A program made the position numbers and the translations under genes. Shown here piece after piece: positions 1 to 5,380 of a stretch of 6,215 bases of DNA. Source of the stretch: Chitinophagales bacterium (GTDB lineage: Bacteria > Bacteroidota > Bacteroidia > Chitinophagales > BACL12); assembly GCA_014380545.1 (NCBI GenBank), contig JACMJP010000036.1:1-6215 (forward strand). Reading direction: 5' to 3'. Position 1 is the first letter of the stretch, and every line of letters begins with the position of its first letter. Under the pieces are notes generated by a model. That model made no database searches and had not been told where the DNA came from. It saw only the letters and a list, made by a program, of their open reading frames with translations.

Positions 1-635
1 AAAATATCTTTTACAGGGTTATTCATTGTAAAAGAAATTTGAGGATCGTTTTCTCCAATTTGCAATGGAGTGTTCTCCGGATTTTCAGAAAAGGTAACTG
101 ATGAAAGAAATATATTGTCACCATCTGCATCATCATCATGATTAGATGCATTAACCGCTACATAAAAAGTAACGTCTCCCGTTGAAGAACCCGGTGTCCA
201 GTTGAAGGTCCATGTTTTTGTATCGCTACCTGAAGTACCACTTAAAGTGTGGGTTATGTATTCATCATCAATTTCAAATTGCGTTTCACCTGTATTCATC
301 AAACTCATTTTACCTAACATATTGCCTTGTATATCCTGCGGGGAAGCCTGAAATCCAAACTTTGAAACACCCGGTGCATCAATGGTAACAGATACAGTAT
401 ACATTTCACTTGATAAATATCCTTCCTCAGGAACATTAATACTGATCAGGTTCTCTGTGTAAATTGCCGAACCATTGTGGCAACCTTCTCTTGCACAAGA
501 CTGTCCGTCACCGATTGAACCGGTGCTTCCTGAAGTAACACCTGCACTTTTAGCAAATGAAAGGTCAGCAATACCCAATGATGATAAAATGATTAAAATA
601 ATAATGAAAGCAAAAAATAGTTTCTTTTTTTTCAT
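1..635 (-). CDS. Secreted Reelin-like/choice-of-anchor V domain protein with T9SS sorting domain, 3' end cut by window edge
   Basis: The frame begins at the ATG at 635-633 and stays open to the left edge, giving 211 residues with no stop. Residues 1-28 form a signal peptide: four lysines after Met, a long hydrophobic run (LFFAFIIILIILSSLGIA) and a likely cleavage near SFA. The mature part starts with a Gly/Ser-rich stretch and SCAREGCHNG (C47-X4-C52-H53), the cysteine pattern I associate with Reelin-like 'choice-of-anchor V' domains of Bacteroidota. A beta-rich region follows (about 62-183) with an Asp-rich HDDDADGD segment (166-173) that might bind calcium. The last visible residues, ISFTMNNPVKDI (200-211), look like the start of a type A T9SS C-terminal sorting domain, which would send the protein to the cell surface. 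The role is unknown; adhesion or matrix function is only a guess. The domain name is from memory of the family, not from a search. It lies beyond two terminators, so it is probably transcribed separately from the genes to its right. Confidence 0.8.
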   Translation of the reverse strand, partial: MKKKKLFFAFIIILIILSSLGIADLSFAKSAGVTSGSTGSIGDGQSCAREGCHNGSAIYTENLISINVPEEGYLSSEMYTVSVTIDAPGVSKFGFQASPQDIQGNMLGKMSLMNTGETQFEIDDEYITHTLSGTSGSDTKTWTFNWTPGSSTGDVTFYVAVNASNHDDDADGDNIFLSSVTFSENPENTPLQIGENDPQISFTMNNPVKDI

Positions 636-699
636 ACCAAACTTTTAAAGAATAATAAATTTTAATTAATTATGTGTGTGTGGCAGGACTCATAAAAAC

Positions 700-727
700 G
701 AAGTACACATTGTATAACCTGTACTTC
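700..727. promoter_or_regulatory. Inverted repeat, candidate operator or leader hairpin
   Basis: GAAGTACA (700-707) and TGTACTTC (720-727) are perfect 8-bp inverted arms around a 12-bp AT-rich spacer (CATTGTATAACC). The element sits 65-92 bp upstream of the Reelin-like start codon. It could be a dimeric regulator site, or a hairpin in the 5' leader if transcription starts upstream of it. There is no T-run on either side, so it is not an intrinsic terminator. The symmetry is seen directly; the function is inferred. Confidence 0.35.
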
Positions 728-840
728 AATTTTGATTATTGAAATGCAAATTACAAACATTGCCATGTATGCCTATGAAGTAATAATAATAAAATGTGAC
801 AGGGAGTAATTTCAAAAATGAGAGAAATATAATGTGAAAT

Positions 841-874
841 AAAAAGGGCTACTTAAAGGTAGCCCTATTTTTTT
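841..874. terminator. Bidirectional intrinsic terminator
   Basis: AGGGCTAC (845-852) pairs perfectly with GTAGCCCT (859-866) around a 6-nt loop. On the plus strand the stem is followed by ATTTTTTT (867-874); on the minus strand it is followed by a run of Ts (complement of 844-841). The hairpin can therefore stop transcription in both directions. No annotated gene ends directly at it: the nearest gene upstream on the minus strand already has its own terminator at 1129-1091. It may be a backup, or it may end a short unannotated transcript. Confidence 0.8.
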
Positions 875-1090
875 CTCTTAACCCCTTAAAAGAAAGTATA
901 AGTATCTAAATCTTAATGAATATACTCAAAAAAATAGTGCCGAAAATATGTAAATGAGTTAAATTTATTAGAACCAATAAGTTATAAATTTTTTGAATCA
1001 TTTCTTCAATATCGGGGGAGAAAAAAATATCTCTTTATGAGTCTTTTTTTTCTCTTATTAAATTTTAATTGTAGAAATTTTTGAATTGAC

Positions 1091-1129
1091 TAATAAAAAT
1101 AAACACCGGCACATTACTGCACCGGTGTT
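1091..1129 (-). terminator. Intrinsic terminator after the haloperoxidase-like gene
   Basis: On the minus strand AACACCGG (1129-1122) pairs with CCGGTGTT (1109-1102) across a 12-nt loop and is followed by TATTTTTATTA. It starts 29 bp after the TAA stop at 1159. The plus-strand side lacks a T-run, so it works in one direction and marks the 3' end of the transcript that carries the barrel and haloperoxidase-like genes. Confidence 0.8.
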
Positions 1130-1158
1130 CTTCCTAAACCTTCTATATATGAGAATCT

Positions 1159-2715
1159 TTATTCACCTCCATCTACTGCCGCAGCGCTAACAGCATAATC
1201 ACCGATGTTATGTCCCACATCCAATCCAACCTCACAATCAAAACGCCAGTGGATCCTTGCATAAATTCTTGATTCAGATGCTTCTTTAGCAAAATCTTCA
1301 AACTCTGCTGCACTTCCCGGGAAGAAATGGCTCAATACTTCTGCTCCTGCACCACTAAATGTTGAGTGACCTGAAGTATAGCTTGGGAAATTAGGCGACA
1401 TAAATGTTGTTCTTATTTCAGGGTTTGCCTGTGCAGGTCTAGGATAGAAATAATAATATTTCGTATCCCAACAGCTAATACCAGCATCGTGAATAGCAGT
1501 ATTCAAATAAGCAAATACTCTTGCTGTGCGTAAAGGATTCATTGCAGCATCCACAATTTTTTCAGCACCAAGTAAATTCCAGTGACCTGCAGGGGTATAT
1601 GTGCTTGGTCCATCACTCCAGAAGAATGCAATTCGCTCTTGTTCTTTAGTTGCATTTTCTGTAAAGTCAAGCATTTCTTTTTCGGCCGCAATATATTCAG
1701 CAGAACCCTGCGCAGGTGGTGGTCCGGGGCGAACTGTTTCCACATCAGGAATCCACCATGGAGTCACACCACCAAATTTTGGGGTAACACCCACCGGTCT
1801 TGGGGGGATGTCTATATTTTTCCAAATTATCCAATCATTCCACATTGCATCCGCTATCACTACAAGCGAATCGTACGAGGCTTTATTTGTTTGTGCAAAT
1901 TTTGCATTATCATTTTTTGATCTTGTAATATATACATTAGCTACATGTCTTCCTATTGAATCGCCTGCATTTAGATCACTTTGTGTTGCAAGGCCCGCCC
2001 ACATTCTTGAATCACGGCATTCTTTTGCTTTCTCAGAAATATATGTAACATCATTCGGGAACAACGCATTTAACATTTTCTCTATTGAAGTTGCAATAGC
2101 GGCATCCTCAGAAGGATAAGAAGGGATATCATTTTGCGGATATGCAAGTTCTATGCTTGCATCTGTTTTATATAATGCCGGGCGATTATAAGTGTATTTA
2201 TAATGCCATGATGAAATTGCCGCATCATAAGCTGCTGCACTTATATATGCATACATTCTGCATGTAAATGGCGGATGTGAAAAAGGAAAATCAGACGATG
2301 CAGGTGTAGTGCCGGATGGTGCTACCGGAGGAGGGTAATTTCCTTCAGGACCGGGATCCGGAGGCAGGTTATATTTTGCCGCCAATTCCTCGGCTATTTC
2401 TATCCAGCGAACTAAAGTATTATTTCCCCAATAGTCAACAATTTCCTGTTGATCATCAGAGAGTGAACTGTTTAAATCTTTTACTTCAGCCAATTCAGCT
2501 AAATATTCTGCAGAAGCGACATCAGCAGGTGCATCAATAATAACCTCAGAACCTGCGGTTAATAATATGGGATCCCATGTTCCGCCATCTTCATCTTTTG
2601 AAGCATAAGTATAAGCTGTATAAGTAACTCCCTGCGGAATATCCTTTTCGCAGGCGTTAAATGTAATTGCTGCTGTTACCAGAAGCAAACTAAAAACTAT
2701 TATATTTTTTTTCAT
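1159..2715 (-). CDS. Vanadium-dependent haloperoxidase / PAP2-family phosphatase-like lipoprotein
   Basis: This 518-residue protein has a short signal peptide ending in TFNAC, with Cys22 as the probable lipidated residue (a relaxed Bacteroidota lipobox) followed by the acidic/lysine sequence EKD, so it should be anchored in the envelope. The C-terminal half carries the complete superfamily signature: K419-X6-R426-P427, PSYTSGH (444-450, with S448-G449-H450) and S482-R483-X5-H489. These residues bind vanadate or phosphate in vanadium haloperoxidases and in PAP2 acid phosphatases; the motifs alone do not tell the two activities apart. The N-terminal half (about 151-257) is a decayed copy of the same module. 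Pro-rich linkers lie at about 117-150 and 303-335. The start is the first Met, directly before a lysine-rich signal peptide; there is no Shine-Dalgarno, as usual in this phylum. It follows the barrel gene by 41 bp and is probably co-transcribed with it. The substrate is unknown: halide oxidation or phosphate-ester hydrolysis are both open. Confidence 0.88.
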   Translation of the reverse strand: MKKNIIVFSLLLVTAAITFNACEKDIPQGVTYTAYTYASKDEDGGTWDPILLTAGSEVIIDAPADVASAEYLAELAEVKDLNSSLSDDQQEIVDYWGNNTLVRWIEIAEELAAKYNLPPDPGPEGNYPPPVAPSGTTPASSDFPFSHPPFTCRMYAYISAAAYDAAISSWHYKYTYNRPALYKTDASIELAYPQNDIPSYPSEDAAIATSIEKMLNALFPNDVTYISEKAKECRDSRMWAGLATQSDLNAGDSIGRHVANVYITRSKNDNAKFAQTNKASYDSLVVIADAMWNDWIIWKNIDIPPRPVGVTPKFGGVTPWWIPDVETVRPGPPPAQGSAEYIAAEKEMLDFTENATKEQERIAFFWSDGPSTYTPAGHWNLLGAEKIVDAAMNPLRTARVFAYLNTAIHDAGISCWDTKYYYFYPRPAQANPEIRTTFMSPNFPSYTSGHSTFSGAGAEVLSHFFPGSAAEFEDFAKEASESRIYARIHWRFDCEVGLDVGHNIGDYAVSAAAVDGGE

Positions 2716-2756
2716 TTAATATTCGTTTTGATCATTCTTGAATTAAATAAATTGAG

Positions 2757-3719
2757 TTATTCAGCTGAAGCAGCTTCTTCTTTATTCCAGATATTAAAGA
2801 AATAAGTGATGCCACCGCCGATGTTAAATGTTTTCCAAACATTTCTTCCGTCCAGCGTATAAGCTGTATTTAAGAGAAGTCCAAAACCTTTTGCATATTC
2901 AGGAATGTACTGGAAGTTTGCCCCAATGCGCATTGCATCCATTTCATTTGAAGGAAATCCCTGATCCCAGGGGCGTATATCAAAACCACCCAGTGAATTA
3001 AATACCGAAAACTCAGCTTCAGCTTTAAAGGTCCTGCTATCTTCAGTAATATATCCAATTGTTGCAGAATAATCTATTGCATTCGGCATATCAACAATGT
3101 TTGACGAATAACCTTCTTCATCAGTAAAATAATATCCTCTCGCTAATTCACAATTTCCTCTAACATGGTAACCTGTCTGAGCTTTTGCAAATACACCAAG
3201 ATCTGTTTTATAAGCCAGAATTGCCCTTCCTATACCATCAGAACAACCAAGACCAATTGCATAAGGATGTTCAGGAATATAGTTGGAAGCAGGTAATGTA
3301 CCTGTTGCAGAAACCAATGCTTTTAAATTTCCGGAACCTATCTTTTTATCCAGCAGCTGATATTTTGCTGCTATCGTAAAATCCTGAATTCCTGATGTAC
3401 CCTCAACAAAGCCTGCGCTGGGTTTATTCATTATTAAAGGAAGTGATGCATAAACGTTTAGATTTTTTATCACTCCTAATACAAAACCGGCACCTATTGT
3501 TTGGCTTGTAAAAGTGCCTACATTGCCATTCTCAATTAGCGAATCTCCCTGCCAGTATTCAGAAGCACTGGAATTGTTAAATGTAATAGCGCCGCAAAAC
3601 TGACCGGGCTGCATCAGAACTGCATCGGCCGGAGTTTGCGCATGTACATTAAAAAAGAAAAAAGAAACTGTGCAGAATAATATGCTGCCTGGTTTCAAAA
3701 GGATGGATCTCAATTTCAT
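2757..3719 (-). CDS. Outer-membrane beta-barrel protein, MetA-pathway/transporter-like
   Basis: From the ATG at 3719-3717 the protein has 320 residues. Residues 1-27 are a clear signal peptide: basic start, hydrophobic core ILFCTVSFFFF and VHA|Q as the likely signal peptidase I site. The rest alternates short polar and hydrophobic stretches rich in Gly, Tyr and Phe, as in beta-barrels, and ends with a strand GGGITYFFNIW (301-311) followed by an acidic nine-residue tail. The segment SGIQDFTIAAKY (109-120) resembles the G-x-x-D-...-K-Y pattern common in barrels annotated as 'MetA-pathway of phenol degradation' or generic transporters; I make that link from memory. The frame is open upstream to an ATG at 3827, and another ATG lies at 3743-3741, but those starts would put 8 to 36 residues ahead of the signal peptide. 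Cargo is unknown. It sits between the response regulators and the haloperoxidase-like lipoprotein gene, 41 bp before the latter. Confidence 0.78.
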   Translation of the reverse strand: MKLRSILLKPGSILFCTVSFFFFNVHAQTPADAVLMQPGQFCGAITFNNSSASEYWQGDSLIENGNVGTFTSQTIGAGFVLGVIKNLNVYASLPLIMNKPSAGFVEGTSGIQDFTIAAKYQLLDKKIGSGNLKALVSATGTLPASNYIPEHPYAIGLGCSDGIGRAILAYKTDLGVFAKAQTGYHVRGNCELARGYYFTDEEGYSSNIVDMPNAIDYSATIGYITEDSRTFKAEAEFSVFNSLGGFDIRPWDQGFPSNEMDAMRIGANFQYIPEYAKGFGLLLNTAYTLDGRNVWKTFNIGGGITYFFNIWNKEEAASAE

Positions 3720-3748
3720 TTTTAAATAGTTGTTTTTATTCATAGCCG

Positions 3749-3771
3749 CAAAAATATTCGCAATGGTTGCG
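3749..3771 (-). promoter_or_regulatory. Possible promoter -7 element and small hairpin before the barrel gene
   Basis: On the minus strand TATTTTTG (3756-3749) matches the Bacteroidota -7 pattern TAnnTTTG exactly. Transcription from it would begin a few bases downstream, near or just before the ATG at 3743, and would leave a short leader for the start at 3719. No TTTG -33 element is found at the expected distance. A 5-bp hairpin (CGCAA/TTGCG, 3771-3759) lies just upstream; with the following T-rich stretch it could also be a weak terminator or attenuator. Such a match can occur by chance in AT-rich DNA. Confidence 0.25.
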
Positions 3772-3888
3772 TTCTCCATGCATTTAAGTGAATCTTTGCA
3801 TTTCATTAACGAACTTTTACGTTTCATTTAAGAACCAGGGAAGAAAGTGTAGTGAGGAAATTTATTGTTAAGAAATTATAAATCAGCT

Positions 3889-4605
3889 CTAACTATTTTC
3901 AATAGAAAGTTTATAACCGTAACCTCTAACAGTTTCAAGAATAATTGATGGGTCATCAGCAAGATATTTTCTGAGTTTGGATACAAAGACATCTATACTT
4001 CTGCCAATATATGTTTGTTCATTTTTCCAAACCTGTTCTATAATCACTTCTCTTTTTACAACTTTATTTTTATATTGACAAAAGATGCGCAATAATTCTG
4101 CTTCCCGGAGTGTGAGATTTGTAATAATATTTTCTTTTTTAAGGTTGAGGTCATTAAAATTAAATTCGTAAGTGCCGATGATAAAAATTCCATCTTCACC
4201 ATCCTGTTTATTTTCTGTATTATTTACACTGCGTTTTAAAAATATATCCACCTTCATTAGTAATTCATCAATACTGTATGGCTTTATAATATAATCATCG
4301 GCTCCTGCTTTAAATCCCTCCAGCCTGTCTTCAACCATTGATTTTGCGGAAAGAAAAATGATTGGAATATTTTTATTGGTGTTTCTTATTTTTTGAGCAA
4401 GCGTAAATCCGTCAATTTTCGGAAGCATCACATCCAGAATGCAGAGGTTAAATGTATTTTTCTGAAATGTTTCATATGCAGTTTCACCATCTGTGCACAT
4501 CATTATCTTCAACCCTTTTCGTTCCAGGTTATCTTTTGTAACAAACCCGAGATTAGGATCATCTTCCACATATAATATTTTTATATTTTGTTGTGCATAT
4601 TGCAT
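3889..4605 (-). CDS. OmpR/PhoB-family response regulator (second of a tandem pair)
   Basis: This 238-residue protein is a two-component transcription factor of standard length and domain order. The receiver domain (about 8-125) has the acidic pocket E14-D15-D16, the phosphoacceptor D58 in LCILDVMLP, the switch residue S86, the aromatic switch Y105 and the conserved K108-P109. A linker rich in Asn, Asp and Glu (126-140) leads to a winged-helix DNA-binding domain (about 141-235), with TLREAELLR, a recognition helix around GRSIDVFVSKLRKY (201-214) and the wing ETVRGYGYKL. It closely resembles the regulator encoded just upstream at 5372-4668: about two-thirds of receiver residues are identical in my ungapped count. 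The start at 4605 puts eight residues before the first beta strand, as expected; the stop is TAG. A 62-bp gap separates it from its paralogue. The likely partner is the kinase at 5381-6215; the target genes are unknown, and the downstream envelope genes are candidates by position. Confidence 0.93.
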   Translation of the reverse strand: MQYAQQNIKILYVEDDPNLGFVTKDNLERKGLKIMMCTDGETAYETFQKNTFNLCILDVMLPKIDGFTLAQKIRNTNKNIPIIFLSAKSMVEDRLEGFKAGADDYIIKPYSIDELLMKVDIFLKRSVNNTENKQDGEDGIFIIGTYEFNFNDLNLKKENIITNLTLREAELLRIFCQYKNKVVKREVIIEQVWKNEQTYIGRSIDVFVSKLRKYLADDPSIILETVRGYGYKLSIENS

Positions 4606-4667
4606 TTGATATGAGATAATTTTTGGAAATTAAATTAAAAACTATGAGATGAAAATGAAATAGTGTT

Positions 4668-5372
4668 TTATTTTACAATAAATTTAAACCCCACTCCTCT
4701 TACATTTTCAATTTCAATTTTATTGTCGCTCTGAAAATATTTTCTCAATCTTGAAATGAAAACATCCAGGCTCCTGCCTATGTAATAATCATCTTCGCCC
4801 CAAACACTTTGTAGTATTACATCCCGCTTCACAACATGATTCATATTATAACAAAGCATGCGCAATAATTCAGCTTCACGGAGTGTAAGTGTAAATGCAA
4901 CATGCGTATTCTTTAAAGTAAGTTCCCGAAAATCAAATTCAAAAGTGCTAATGGTAAAAATATTGCGGTCATCAGGTGATTCCTGCGCAAAAACTTTATT
5001 GCGTTTTAAAAATACTTCAATCTTAAAGATGAGTTCATCCATGCTGAACGGTTTAATGATATAATCATCTGCACCATATTTATAAGCATTTAATTTATCA
5101 TCAAGTAAAGATTTTGCTGTAAGAAAAATGATCGGCACATGTTCACTTTTATCCCTAATTTTTTGCGCAACTGTAAATCCGTCTAGTTTAGGGAGCATCA
5201 CATCCAAAATGCATAAATCAAACCTGTTTTTTTGCAAAGTATGTATCGCTTCCAAACCATCTGTGCAGAGTGTAATATCATAACCCTTTTTTTGCAGGTT
5301 ATCTTTTGTTACAAATCCGAGGGAAGCGTCATCTTCCACATATAATATTTTAGGTTTTGAGGTTCCGTTCAT
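4668..5372 (-). CDS. OmpR/PhoB-family response regulator (cognate partner of the adjacent kinase)
   Basis: This 234-residue protein has a receiver domain (about 7-124) with acidic residues E13-D14-D15, phosphoacceptor D57 in LCILDVMLP, switch T85, aromatic residue Y104 and K107-P108. The winged-helix domain (about 138-233) contains TLREAELLR, the recognition helix region GRSLDVFISRLRKY (199-212) and the wing ENVRGVGFKF. All residues needed for phosphorylation and DNA binding are present. The ATG at 5372 lies only 8 bp after the kinase stop, so the two are almost certainly co-transcribed and probably a cognate pair. Compared with the next regulator (3889-4605), the main differences are the receiver/DNA-binding linker, the switch residue (Thr here, Ser there) and the transactivation-loop region (WGEDDYYIG here, WKNEQTYIG there). 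The DNA targets are unknown. Confidence 0.94.
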   Translation of the reverse strand: MNGTSKPKILYVEDDASLGFVTKDNLQKKGYDITLCTDGLEAIHTLQKNRFDLCILDVMLPKLDGFTVAQKIRDKSEHVPIIFLTAKSLLDDKLNAYKYGADDYIIKPFSMDELIFKIEVFLKRNKVFAQESPDDRNIFTISTFEFDFRELTLKNTHVAFTLTLREAELLRMLCYNMNHVVKRDVILQSVWGEDDYYIGRSLDVFISRLRKYFQSDNKIEIENVRGVGFKFIVK

Positions 5373-5380
5373 GCGTATTT

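Larger units (their letters stand above)
636..1158. other. Gene-poor intergenic region of about 520 bp
   Basis: This AT-rich stretch separates the haloperoxidase-like gene from the Reelin-like gene. It holds, from right to left, an intrinsic terminator (1129-1091), an AT-rich imperfect hairpin (1018-1054), a 31-codon minus-strand frame (1001-906) that may be chance, a second, bidirectional hairpin terminator (841-874) and an 8-bp inverted repeat (700-727) about 65 bp upstream of the Reelin-like start. The promoter of the Reelin-like gene should lie between 636 and 840 on the minus strand, but I found no full match to the Bacteroidota TTTG / TAnnTTTG pattern there. No convincing protein-coding gene or known RNA is visible. 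Confidence 0.7.

Noticed and set aside
477..497. C-X4-C-H of the left-edge protein as a c-type haem attachment site
   Set aside because: The standard site is C-X2-C-H and no cytochrome c fold or axial Met region is visible; a disulfide or family-specific motif is more likely.
742..807. Plus-strand 21-codon frame (ATG at 742, stop TAA at 805) upstream of the bidirectional terminator
   Set aside because: It is very short, has no promoter match on the plus strand and no recognisable features; chance is the simpler explanation.
1539..2540. Open frames overlapping the haloperoxidase-like gene, for example plus strand 1601-2119, 1582-1920 and 2316-2540 and minus strand 1539-1745
   Set aside because: They overlap a gene with clear family motifs, have no recognisable domains and read as low-quality shadows of its codons.
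2870..3379. Open frames inside the barrel gene (minus 2870-3058, plus 3185-3379)
   Set aside because: Both lie within a gene with a signal peptide and barrel pattern and have no independent support.
3749..3771. Small hairpin as a true terminator between the regulator and barrel genes
   Set aside because: The stem has only 5 bp and the T-run is short and interrupted; at most a weak attenuator, and kept only as part of a low-confidence regulatory entry.
4393..5064. Plus-strand open frames at 4393-4575 and 4858-5064
   Set aside because: They are antisense to the two response-regulator genes, whose catalytic residues are intact; no domain or start signal is visible.
3889..5372. The two similar response-regulator genes as an assembly artefact or a mobile repeat
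   Set aside because: They differ throughout in DNA and protein, including linkers and lengths (238 vs 234 residues), so they are diverged paralogues rather than a duplicated assembly segment; no flanking repeats are seen.
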